A stretch of DNA of 30,164 nucleotides from Phycisphaerae bacterium (lineage in GTDB: Bacteria > Planctomycetota > Phycisphaerae > Phycisphaerales > SM1A02), in the NCBI GenBank assembly GCA_002690755.1, contig NZFT01000081.1, positions 65,863 to 96,026 of the forward strand. The letters run 5' to 3'. Below are positions 7,144 to 15,801 of the stretch, one piece after another. The position numbers were made by a program, and so were the translations under genes. Below the pieces are notes generated by a model. It worked only from the letters and a program-made list of their open reading frames with translations, was not told where the DNA came from and searched no databases. Positions within the stretch are counted from its first letter, which is position 1. Each line of letters starts with the position of its first letter.

Positions 7144-8364
7144 TTACTTCGAACCGTCGTTGGTTTCAACGGCATCCTGATCGGAATCGACCACCGGACG
7201 TGATCGGGCTTGCCTGATCGCCTCGATCTCCATCGTCGCCGGGAGGTCGAGATCCGCCCGGCTGATCGTCGCGGCCGTGCCCACCACGGTCGCGATTCTC
7301 AGCGAAAGCGGTCCGTCCAGATCCGGCGGACCGGGAACGAGCGGAACGTCGTCGACCAGCACCCGCATTCGATCGGAACTCCGCAGAACACGGATGGATC
7401 CGGGCTTACCGTCCTTGCCGATCGGTCCGGGGATCCTGATGCCGTATCCCGGTCCGTTCTTCATGTCGCCCAGCTGGATCAGCATCAACCCCTTCGTGAT
7501 CGTCGCTTCGAGATCGAGCACCGACGGAAAATCGGGAATCGGCATCTTCGTGGTGACGGCACCCCCCGTCGCCGCATCGAAGTGGATCCCCGTCTCGTCC
7601 CGACGCACCCCCCCGTTCGATTCGATTTCGAACCCACTCGACGAAGCGCCGTCGAGAATCGATTCATTCTTCCGGATACCGAAGTCGGCGATCCGAATCC
7701 GACGCCAACGGACGTCACAGCGTCCCGAGTGGACCTGGAATCCGAACCGTCCGGTTCGATCGACGAAGTCGAGATGATCGATCGCCGGAACATCGTTGAT
7801 CCAGGTCCGGATCCTGGGCCCGATCGCGAGAATCCGGATCGTGTTCCACTTGCCGGGGACGAACGCGTCCCGGGCGGTGACGTTGTCCTCGAGGGTTGCC
7901 AGCCATCCCCGTCGACCTTCGTCGTACAGACCCGTCGACCACGATCTTTCGGAAGGATCGATCTCGACCTGGTAACCGACCATCCGATCGTCGTCCGCCG
8001 TGCTTCGGATCTGAAACCCCGAATTCCCCCGGTTACGTTCGATCATGACCTGAAACTCGACGAGAAAGTCGCCGTAGCTTCGATCACTGGCGAGAAACGC
8101 GTTCCGGGGTGCGGCGCCTGATCCCTCGATCTCGAGATCACCATCCGGTCCCACGTTGAAAGCGAAGCGGACCGGACCTCCGGCCACGGACCAGCCTTCG
8201 GGAACCGCGTTCGGTTCCTGTGGGGCCGGAACGAGTGGTTTCATCTCGACGTCGCTCCACCACGGGGGCGTGACCTCGGTGTCGAGCTCCTGGGCGGAGA
8301 CGGTGGCCGAGACCATCAGGATCCCGAAAAGACGACATCCGGTGACGAGAGGGTTGGATCTCAT
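7144..8364 (-). CDS. Secreted DUF1080 family protein
   Basis: A 406-aa exported protein. A signal peptide covers residues 1-24 with cleavage predicted after V-S-A. A DUF1080 domain (concanavalin/laminin-G-like fold, also called 3-keto-disaccharide hydrolase) spans about 55-220, with typical stretches such as G-D-F-L-V-E-F-Q, N-S-G-F-Q-I-R-S, G-Y-Q-V-E-I-D and G-K-W-N-T. A second beta-rich segment (about 230-380) resembles a further lectin-like domain but is less clear. DUF1080 proteins are very numerous in planctomycetes and are linked to sugar breakdown. It is divergent from the cytochrome c gene with an 88-bp gap, which suggests shared use. Confidence 0.85.
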   Translation of the reverse strand: MRSNPLVTGCRLFGILMVSATVSAQELDTEVTPPWWSDVEMKPLVPAPQEPNAVPEGWSVAGGPVRFAFNVGPDGDLEIEGSGAAPRNAFLASDRSYGDFLVEFQVMIERNRGNSGFQIRSTADDDRMVGYQVEIDPSERSWSTGLYDEGRRGWLATLEDNVTARDAFVPGKWNTIRILAIGPRIRTWINDVPAIDHLDFVDRTGRFGFQVHSGRCDVRWRRIRIADFGIRKNESILDGASSSGFEIESNGGVRRDETGIHFDAATGGAVTTKMPIPDFPSVLDLEATITKGLMLIQLGDMKNGPGYGIRIPGPIGKDGKPGSIRVLRSSDRMRVLVDDVPLVPGPPDLDGPLSLRIATVVGTAATISRADLDLPATMEIEAIRQARSRPVVDSDQDAVETNDGSK

Positions 8365-8452
8365 GCGTCGAGCATACCCATCAGGGCGGGATGGACGGCA
8401 TCGAATGGAGTTTCGATTTCATGTTCGACGTCTCTACTCCTACACTCTGTAC

Positions 8453-11053
8453 ATGCTCCGAACCGCCTCGATTCGACTGATCGCGATCCTGGTTCCGATC
8501 ACTTCCGCGCTCGCGCAGAACGGTGATCGATCCGGGGAGACCCAGCGCGATCTGCCGGAAGCATGGGTCCTGCCGCCCTCGCCGCCCCTCACCCCCGAGG
8601 CGGCGATGGAATCGTTCCAGCTTCAGCCCGGGCATCGGATCGACCTGATCGCCAGCGAACCACTGATCGGTGATCCCGTGCAGATCGCCTTCGATGGGAA
8701 TGGCGATCTGTGGGTGGTCGAGATGCGTGGGTACATGCCCGATGCGGACGGCAACGGCGAGGAGGAACCGGTGGGTCGCGTGGTGAAGCTTCGGGATCGC
8801 GACGGAGACGGCGTGATGGACGACGCCGAAGTCTTTCTCGATCATCTCGTGCTTCCGAGGGGAATCGCCCCCGCCTTCGACGGTCTGCTGGTGATCGAGC
8901 CACCCAACCTCGTCTACTGTCGCGACCTCGACGGCGATGGTCGCGCTGACGACACCCAGGTGCTGGTTTCGGGATTCGCAGGCATCGAGAACCCCGAACA
9001 TGCCGGAAACGGTCTTCGGTACGGAATCGACAACTTCTACGAGACGTCGCAGCACCACCAGTCGTTCCGACTGCGTGAAGGAAGCGACGGCGATCTCGAG
9101 ATCGAGACACGTGACGTCCCGCGGCACGGTCAGTGGGGCGTCGCCCGCGACGATCTGGGCCGCCTCTACTACTCGCCGAACTCCGATCCGCTGATCGGTG
9201 ACGCGATTCCAAAGCACTACGCCTCGCGCAATCCCGGAGCGAGTGGTCTTCCCGGTGTTCCACGCCGGATCGCGTCCGACCGCTCGACCTGGCCGATCCG
9301 CATCAATCCGGGCGTGAACCGCGGATATCAGAACCGGACCTTGCGAAAGGATGGAACGCTTCAATCCTTCACCGCCGCCTGCGGACCGGAGATCTTCCGG
9401 GGAACCATGATCGACGGCGCCTACGGCGATGCATTCGTGTGCGAGACGGCGGGGAACCTGATCAAGCGGTACGACCTCGTCGATCGAGACGGCGTTCCGG
9501 TGGCGTCACCGGTGTACGAAAAGAAGGAATTCCTCGCTTCCACCGATGAACGATTCCGGCCGGTGAACCTGCTGACGGGTCCCGATGGCGGTCTCTACGT
9601 GGTGGACTTCGCCCGCGGCGTGGTGCAGCATCGAATCTACATGACGTCGTGGCTTCGCAAACAGGTCGAGGCCCGGGGCCTGGCGAGTCCGATCGGCATG
9701 GGTCGGATCTGGCGAGTGGTCGACGAGGATGCGCCGGTTTCGATCGCATCCGTTTCGATCGCGTCGATGTCGGACCACGATCTCGTCGACGTCATCGACA
9801 CCGACCCCAACGGATTCCGACGGGACACTGCGCAGCGCATTCTGGTCGAGCGTCGGGCGACCGGGATGGCTTCGATTCTCGGGAGCATCGCATTTGACGT
9901 CGACCGACCGATCACGAGCCGGCTGCACGCGATGTGGACCCTCGATGGAATGGAGGCGGTGGACTCCGCCCTGGTCGGTGCGCTCGTGTCGGATGGTGAT
10001 CCGATCATTCGCGAACACGCGGCGCGGATCGCCGAGTCGATGCCGCCGGAAACGGCCGTGGGGCCGCTCGCGGAGCTCGCGCTCGACCTCCATCCCCGCG
10101 TCCGCATGCAGGCGGTCCTCTCGATGGGCGAACTTCCCAGCGAGCAATCGCTTCCCCTCTTCGACGCGGTGCTCGCGCGGAATGCCGAGGATCCGGTGAT
10201 TCGAAAGGCGGTCCTGAGCGGACTCGCGGGTCGAGAGGTCGAGATGCTTCTCGGCCCCGGTGATCCCGGGAAGGATCACTGGCTCGGACGCGGCGGTGCC
10301 GCGCAACGGCAGGTGCTTCGGGAGCTCGCGGACAGCGTGCTCGCGTCTCGCCGCCCGGATGCGGTGACCGGCCTCGTGACCTTCGCCTCCGATGTCCGTT
10401 CGTCCGCACCCGCGACCAGCCTGCTGCTCCTCGATCGAGTCGCGGAACGAACGCGGCCGGATTCGAGGAAACCGAAGCCGATCATGCTGCTGGGAAGTCC
10501 GCAGGGTTGGAACGACATACTGGCCGCAACGCCGGAGGACTGTGATCCCCGAATCACCGAAGCAGCTCGTTCGATCGATCCGACGCTTCGCTGGGTCGGA
10601 CGTCCGGGTGCCTCGAAGAAGACCGAGATCGACACTTCGGCCGACGGTCTGCTTGCACGAGGCCGTCGTCTCTACGGTCACTGCATGACCTGTCATCAGC
10701 CCAGCGGCAAGGGGCTGCCCCCGGTCTACCCCCCGCTCGCCGACAGCAGATTCGTCACCGGCGACCCGGAACGACTCGCACGAATCCTGCTTCATGGATT
10801 GCAGGGTCGGATCCGCGTCAACGGCCTGGTCTACAACCAGGCGATGCCGGCGGCGCCCTACGGAAGCGACATCGATCTTGCCGCGGTGATGACCTACATC
10901 CGACAGGCCTGGGACAACGATGCGGAACCGGTGACCCCCGAGTTCGTCGCTCGGGTGCGGGCCGACACCAAGGGTCGGGTCCAACCGTGGACGGCGAAGG
11001 AGCTCGAGCCGTTCGAGACCGAAGGTCTCGGGAGGATCAGCGCTGACCGATGA
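8453..11053 (+). CDS. PVC-type propeller-HEAT-cytochrome c protein
   Basis: An 866-aa exported protein typical of planctomycetes. A signal peptide at 1-21 ends A-L-A before Gln22. The N-terminal half (about 45-440) is a beta-propeller of the membrane-bound dehydrogenase/sorbosone-dehydrogenase-like kind. It includes two Asp-rich loops (D-R-D-G-D-G-V-M-D-D and D-L-D-G-D-G-R-A-D-D) like calcium sites. The middle holds HEAT-like helical repeats. A C-terminal class I cytochrome c domain has C-M-T-C-H at 744-748 and a likely axial Met798 in Q-A-M-P. It probably oxidises a sugar or alcohol in the periplasm and passes electrons to its own heme. The frame is open upstream, but this ATG is chosen for the signal peptide and because earlier starts overlap the divergent gene; ATG 8405 is an alternative. 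Its end overlaps the tolC-like gene by 17 bp. Confidence 0.9.
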   Translation: MLRTASIRLIAILVPITSALAQNGDRSGETQRDLPEAWVLPPSPPLTPEAAMESFQLQPGHRIDLIASEPLIGDPVQIAFDGNGDLWVVEMRGYMPDADGNGEEEPVGRVVKLRDRDGDGVMDDAEVFLDHLVLPRGIAPAFDGLLVIEPPNLVYCRDLDGDGRADDTQVLVSGFAGIENPEHAGNGLRYGIDNFYETSQHHQSFRLREGSDGDLEIETRDVPRHGQWGVARDDLGRLYYSPNSDPLIGDAIPKHYASRNPGASGLPGVPRRIASDRSTWPIRINPGVNRGYQNRTLRKDGTLQSFTAACGPEIFRGTMIDGAYGDAFVCETAGNLIKRYDLVDRDGVPVASPVYEKKEFLASTDERFRPVNLLTGPDGGLYVVDFARGVVQHRIYMTSWLRKQVEARGLASPIGMGRIWRVVDEDAPVSIASVSIASMSDHDLVDVIDTDPNGFRRDTAQRILVERRATGMASILGSIAFDVDRPITSRLHAMWTLDGMEAVDSALVGALVSDGDPIIREHAARIAESMPPETAVGPLAELALDLHPRVRMQAVLSMGELPSEQSLPLFDAVLARNAEDPVIRKAVLSGLAGREVEMLLGPGDPGKDHWLGRGGAAQRQVLRELADSVLASRRPDAVTGLVTFASDVRSSAPATSLLLLDRVAERTRPDSRKPKPIMLLGSPQGWNDILAATPEDCDPRITEAARSIDPTLRWVGRPGASKKTEIDTSADGLLARGRRLYGHCMTCHQPSGKGLPPVYPPLADSRFVTGDPERLARILLHGLQGRIRVNGLVYNQAMPAAPYGSDIDLAAVMTYIRQAWDNDAEPVTPEFVARVRADTKGRVQPWTAKELEPFETEGLGRISADR

Positions 11054-12776
11054 CTTCGCCGACCGGCATGCCGGGAAGCGGCTGAAGCCGACCACCCGGC
11101 GTCACTCGCAGAATTCCCGCCGCATTCAGGTAGTTGAGGATCGCCACCTGGAGGTTTCGCTTCGCGGTGTCCCGGCGGTCCTCCGCATCCCGAAGGCCCG
11201 AGACCGCGGTGGTCCGGTCACGGGCGGTGGCTCGTGCCGGGGCGGCGTCGATCGACGCGATTCGATTGCGAGCGATTTCGATGTTCCGTTCCTGAAGCAC
11301 CAGCGAGAACTGGGCACGGTCGATCTGACGGATCGCCTGCCGAACCGCGACCGCGGCGTCGTCGAGTGACTTCCCGTAGACCCGCTCGTCCTGCGCGAAT
11401 CGGACCTGTGCCTGTCTCAACGCGACGGATTCATCCACCCGATCGAGGGGGAGACTGAGGAAGATGCCACCGCTCGCCCGGGTGTCACCGAGATTCAGAT
11501 CCACGCCCTGGACCACACCCTCGCCACCGACCCGGACGTCACCGCGAAGATCGAGATCCGGAAGCAAACCGTTCTCGGCCAGATCGATCTGTCGCCGCGA
11601 GTCTTCGAGCTGATCACGGTTCGTCTGGAGGTCGAGTCGGTATTCGAGGGCGTACCGAATCGCTTCGTCGGGGTCCACCTTCGGTGTGGGGAGCTGCAGT
11701 TCTACCGGAATGATGACGATCGATCGTTCCGGGTCCATTCCGATCCGGACTTTGAATCGATCCAGGGAGAGTCGGTAGGCCTCCTGTTGACCGGCGAGAT
11801 CATCAAGTGCGAAAAGCGTCTCCTGCCGGGCGAGGTCGGCCTGGAAGGGTTCCTGTCTGCCCGCGGCGACGAGCGCCGCCTCCCGTTCTTCGATCTGGCG
11901 GTTCAAGGCCAGTGCGCCCTCCGCATTCGCGATCGCCTGAAGCTGAAGCACCAGATCGAGATAGTCGGTGACGATCGAGACGTAGAAGTTCCGACGGAAC
12001 GCTTCGAACGATCGAGACGCGTAGACCAGGTTCCGCTGCGCCTGCACGAGATTCTCCCGCGCGGCCATGCCCGCGCCTCGAAGCAGGGGAATCCTTCCTT
12101 CGATCACCACCGCGGCATCCTGTCGCCCCTCGTTCGCCGCATCATCGAGGTCCCGAGTCAGTCCGGCGAGGAACCTGGCGGTGACCTCGCCACCGTACGG
12201 AAGTCGCTGCCGCACTCCGAAGTCATTGGCCACTCGGAGCGCCGTCTCGTACCGCGTGCTGATCCCCTGACCGGCGTTGACCGTCGTCTCGTTGAAGAAT
12301 CCCGGCTCGAAGAAGTGTTCCTGGACGATGAGCGAAAGCGCGGTCAGAAGATAGGTCTCCTCCGCGCCGGTGTACTCGGTGGCGTTCACCTGGGCGAAGG
12401 CGATCGCGCTGTCGATGGTCATGGATTCGGCGTCTTCCGGCGTCTCGCCGAGCCGTCGGATTCTCGCGATGATCGCCTCGGCTTCGTTCTCGGTCTCGCT
12501 CCGGCCGGTGAATTCCAACTGCTCGGGGAGGGGATCCCGAGTCGCCGGATCGTTGACCGCTTCGGTGTCCGCAGGGAAGGGATCCCCCTCCGGGTATTCC
12601 TCGATCTCGAGCTGGGGCGGCGGCGCATCACGGCTTGCGAGGGCCGCGTTCCGGGACACCACGAGATCGTCGGCCCGGATGTCGACCTGTCGGATCTGCT
12701 CGGCGCAGCCCGCGAAGGCGAGGCCGGCGAGTACCGAACAGCGAAGGACCGGGAATGGGATCGACAAGATCGACAT
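11037..12776 (-). CDS. TolC-family outer-membrane efflux protein
   Basis: A 579-aa protein with the two long coiled-coil stretches of the TolC/OEP family. There is a lipoprotein-like signal with a candidate lipidated Cys in A-F-A-G-C at about residues 20-24; the -3 Phe is not ideal. An acidic, Pro-rich stretch (about 45-90) follows. The two OEP repeats then cover about 110-560, rich in heptad-like Ala/Leu/Arg/Gln sequences such as R-N-L-V-Y-A-S-R-S-F-E. It should form the outer-membrane channel of an efflux or type I secretion system, but no periplasmic adaptor or pump gene is adjacent in this window. The upstream open frame to 13949 is a shadow; this start gives a normal signal sequence. It overlaps the convergent cytochrome gene by 17 bp. 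Confidence 0.85.
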   Translation of the reverse strand: MSILSIPFPVLRCSVLAGLAFAGCAEQIRQVDIRADDLVVSRNAALASRDAPPPQLEIEEYPEGDPFPADTEAVNDPATRDPLPEQLEFTGRSETENEAEAIIARIRRLGETPEDAESMTIDSAIAFAQVNATEYTGAEETYLLTALSLIVQEHFFEPGFFNETTVNAGQGISTRYETALRVANDFGVRQRLPYGGEVTARFLAGLTRDLDDAANEGRQDAAVVIEGRIPLLRGAGMAARENLVQAQRNLVYASRSFEAFRRNFYVSIVTDYLDLVLQLQAIANAEGALALNRQIEEREAALVAAGRQEPFQADLARQETLFALDDLAGQQEAYRLSLDRFKVRIGMDPERSIVIIPVELQLPTPKVDPDEAIRYALEYRLDLQTNRDQLEDSRRQIDLAENGLLPDLDLRGDVRVGGEGVVQGVDLNLGDTRASGGIFLSLPLDRVDESVALRQAQVRFAQDERVYGKSLDDAAVAVRQAIRQIDRAQFSLVLQERNIEIARNRIASIDAAPARATARDRTTAVSGLRDAEDRRDTAKRNLQVAILNYLNAAGILRVTPGGRLQPLPGMPVGEVIGQR

Positions 12777-13052
12777 GGGTGGATTCCGGAAGCGGCGAAA
12801 GACGGTGAAGACTGATGAACCGGCGGTCGCCGGTGGGGTTCTCGGAGGAATGGGAATCGGTTTCAAATGCCGATCCGGTGGGGAGGCCGCGATCGCGATT
12901 TTCCCGGTCTGAGGCATCTTGAAACGGGAAGGTACGCGAATGTCCGATCCCCGGGGGCCGATCGGCCGTACTCCGGCGGTCGGTTCCGGGCCGATTACGA
13001 TGGATTCGGGAATGCGCCGCCTCCCTCGTTCATTTCTTTCGAAGAGAGAAAC
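12777..13052. promoter_or_regulatory. Divergent region between the tolC-like and GH35-like genes
   Basis: A 276-bp gap between divergent genes that must hold promoters for both. I see no convincing -35/-10 pair on either strand. An inverted repeat ACCGGCG-GT-CGCCGGT is present at 12819-12834, 43 bp in front of the tolC-like start; it could be an operator or an mRNA leader hairpin. Confidence 0.25.
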
Positions 13053-15752
13053 ATGCCCCCAATCACCTTCGATGGCCGCAGCTTCCTCGTCTCTGGACGC
13101 CGTACGACCCTGTTCGGCGGTGGCTTCGAGTACGTCATGCAGGCGGAACACGATCGACGCGACCGCCTCGATTCGCTGGCTCGACTGGGATTCAACACCG
13201 TCGTCGCATCCTGTCCGTGGTTCCTCCACGAACCGACGGCAGGCCGCTTCGACTTCGAAGGCCGACTTGATGTGGGCCGCTTCCTCCGGGAGGCCCACGA
13301 GTCCGGTCTCCACGCGGTGCTTCGAATCGGACCCGCGATCGGCGCCCCGTTCGACGGTAGCGGACTTCCCACGTGGATCGGCGAGCGTGCCGATGTCGAA
13401 CCTCGAACCGGCTCCCCCGGGTTCCTCGAGCTCGTGTCCCGGTGGTTCAGCCGCCTCTCCGAGGAGATCGTGGATCTTCAGGGTGACCGCGATGGGGGTG
13501 GACCCCTGGTCGCGATCCAGGTAGAGCACGGTTGGAACTGCGGATCGAAGGCCGCGGGCCGCGCCTATCTCGTGGAACTGGTCCGGTACGCCCGGGAGCG
13601 TGGCATCACGGTTCCGATTCTGACGTCCAACGGATTCTGGCAGGAGACCGAAGGCGCAATCGAGACCTGGGCCGGCTGGGACGACCTGTTCTCGAACCTT
13701 CGTCAGGTGTCGTCTCTTCAGCCCGGGAAGCCGCGCATCTGCACGATCGAACGACCCGCGGCGTCGGCGTACCACCGCCCCGGTGTGGCCAGCGTCGAGG
13801 CACCGTCCGGCGACCTCCCCGACCGAACCGTTCGTGCCCTGGCGGCGGGCGCCCAGACCATGATCGCCCATGCCGTCGATGGAGTTCTTCCCGCCGGCGT
13901 CGCTGGTCGAGACGTCGCAGGCGACATCGCCCCGAACGCCTTCGCGCACCCGTTGCTCGACGCGGTGGGCGATCCCACCGCGATCGGAACTTCGATGTCG
14001 ATGATCGCCCGCTTCGCCCGTGACTTCGGTGGCGTGCTCGCGGATCTCGATCCGGATGACCAGCCGATGGTCGTCGACCCGGACGATCCGGCACCCGGGG
14101 TGGTCGCGGTTCCTCGTTCGGGTGGCGCCGGTTCGGCGACGTTCTTCTTCCGGAAGGGCGGATCCGAATCCGCATCGGTCATCGATGGTTCGGGGCGTCG
14201 CATCAGCGTGGATTTCGGAGATCGGGACTGGACCTGGACCCTGGCGGACGCGGATCTCGCCGGTCGTGGTCGACTCGACTGGACTTCCGCGATGCCGCTC
14301 GCCCTCGTCGGTGGTCGAATGCTGGTGCTCGCCGCCGCCGCCGGATCGGACGTCGAACTTTCGATCGACGGCCGTCCACTCTCGACGACCGCACCGCGGG
14401 CTCGTCGTGACGGTTCCGGTCCGGTCGTCGAATCACATGCGGGATTCACCGTGGTGGTGCTCAACGACATCCAGTCGCGAACGATGCTCGACGACGGTGA
14501 CGGCGTCGTCATCGGCGCGTCACGCGTCTTCCGAGACGGATCGGCGATCCCCTGCGAAGGCATGAAGCCGTTCCGGATCGACGTCGACGGAACGAGGACC
14601 CCCGCGCCCCACCAGGATTCGACCCGGGCCGGACGCCGAATGATTCGAAGGTGGCGGGCCTGGTCCGAACCCGACTGTCGGTCACTCGATCACCCGCGTG
14701 CCGTTCCGGTCGACGAGGATCTCGGCCTCGCATCGATCGGTTCCGGGCTCTCCCACGCCTGGTTCACCGGCACCCTTTCGGTGCCGGCGAAACGGCTGGG
14801 TCGATATCTTCTCCTCGGCGGCCTCCGCGACGGCGACTGCTGGGTGGATGGAGTCAAGATCGCGGACGTCGAGGATGGCGAGATCGTGATTCCGGCGAAA
14901 TCGCGTGGCCGGGAGATCGCGATGTTCCTCAGACACACGTCCCGATCGGTCGATGGCATTCATCATCCCGGGGATGGTGATCGGCCGGGTGCGCTGGTCG
15001 CGGTCGAACCGATCAAGCAGCTGACCACCGCCACCGTCACGATCGACCCGATCGATCCGTTCGAGACCGCAGCATTCATTCCGGATGCCGCGGACGGCGA
15101 ACAGACCGTGGATGAAGCGACCGAATACAAGTTCACGCATCGCCGCAAGAGTCCGGTGATCCTCGAGGTCGGTCCCGGTTCGGCGGGCGTGGTCGTGGTC
15201 AACGGCACCATTTTCAGAATCTTCGGTCGTCACGGACTCCGTGAGATCATGTCGGGCACGGATGATTCGGCATTCAAGTCCGGTGCGAACTCCATTCGAA
15301 TCGCCCTTCTCGAACATGCCGCCGAGGACGGTGATTCGCCGACGGTCTCGATCAGCGAGGTCGTCGCGGAGGTGGTTTCCGCGACCGGATGGCGGTTGCG
15401 ACGGTGGGAGAGCACACCGGATCCCCGGATCGGTTCCTGGGTGGATGTCTCGGCGTCTGACGCAGAGGGCCCCCGCTGGATTCGCGGTGAAGTCAGGATT
15501 CCGGGCACTCGGACGGGATCGGAGCGATCCGGCCGACTGCGGATCGAGGGCGTGACCCGGGGGCGGATCCGAATGAACGGCTTCGATCTCGGCGGTTACG
15601 CTCTCCGTGAGCCGGGTGGACGGACCACCCGGGGCGCGAACTCGGTCGAACTGCCGATCCCCGCCGTCGCGCTCGCCGCGGACGGACCGATCGAGCTGCT
15701 GTTCTTCGACGAAGCGGGCGCCGAACCCTCGAAGGTGACGGTCGAGTACTGA
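13053..15752 (+). CDS. GH35-like protein with altered catalytic site
   Basis: An 899-aa protein whose N-terminal TIM barrel (about 1-330) matches glycoside hydrolase family 35 beta-galactosidases: F-G-G-G-F-E-Y, R-L-G-F-N-T-V, P-W-F-L-H-E-P-T-A-G-R-F-D-F, and G-G-P-L-V-A-I-Q-V-E. In the family the acid/base Glu follows Asn in Q-V-E-N-E-Y-G; here the motif reads Q-V-E-H-G-W-N (residues 156-162), so that Glu is Gly160. The nucleophile region is also changed: C-T-I-E-R-P, with Glu233 shifted relative to the usual C-T-E-F. The C-terminal part (about 400-899) has beta-sandwich segments like those of GH35. No signal peptide is visible. A purine-rich GAAGAGAGAAAC precedes the ATG. It may be a non-hydrolytic or differently acting member. 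The M48 gene follows about 50 bp later. Confidence 0.75.
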   Translation: MPPITFDGRSFLVSGRRTTLFGGGFEYVMQAEHDRRDRLDSLARLGFNTVVASCPWFLHEPTAGRFDFEGRLDVGRFLREAHESGLHAVLRIGPAIGAPFDGSGLPTWIGERADVEPRTGSPGFLELVSRWFSRLSEEIVDLQGDRDGGGPLVAIQVEHGWNCGSKAAGRAYLVELVRYARERGITVPILTSNGFWQETEGAIETWAGWDDLFSNLRQVSSLQPGKPRICTIERPAASAYHRPGVASVEAPSGDLPDRTVRALAAGAQTMIAHAVDGVLPAGVAGRDVAGDIAPNAFAHPLLDAVGDPTAIGTSMSMIARFARDFGGVLADLDPDDQPMVVDPDDPAPGVVAVPRSGGAGSATFFFRKGGSESASVIDGSGRRISVDFGDRDWTWTLADADLAGRGRLDWTSAMPLALVGGRMLVLAAAAGSDVELSIDGRPLSTTAPRARRDGSGPVVESHAGFTVVVLNDIQSRTMLDDGDGVVIGASRVFRDGSAIPCEGMKPFRIDVDGTRTPAPHQDSTRAGRRMIRRWRAWSEPDCRSLDHPRAVPVDEDLGLASIGSGLSHAWFTGTLSVPAKRLGRYLLLGGLRDGDCWVDGVKIADVEDGEIVIPAKSRGREIAMFLRHTSRSVDGIHHPGDGDRPGALVAVEPIKQLTTATVTIDPIDPFETAAFIPDAADGEQTVDEATEYKFTHRRKSPVILEVGPGSAGVVVVNGTIFRIFGRHGLREIMSGTDDSAFKSGANSIRIALLEHAAEDGDSPTVSISEVVAEVVSATGWRLRRWESTPDPRIGSWVDVSASDAEGPRWIRGEVRIPGTRTGSERSGRLRIEGVTRGRIRMNGFDLGGYALREPGGRTTRGANSVELPIPAVALAADGPIELLFFDEAGAEPSKVTVEY

Positions 15753-15801
15753 TCCTCCGGGGATGTCTCGGGTCCGGTTTCGGAATCACTCGATCATGGT
15801 G

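Noticed and set aside
8156..8452. Longer N-terminus for the cytochrome c protein
   Set aside because: It would run over the start of the divergent DUF1080 gene and bury the signal peptide; the ATG at 8453 opens directly into a signal sequence.
12777..13949. N-terminal extension of the TolC-like protein by 391 codons
   Set aside because: It overlaps the GH35-like gene on the other strand and is an open shadow frame typical of high-GC DNA; the real protein starts with a signal sequence at 12776.
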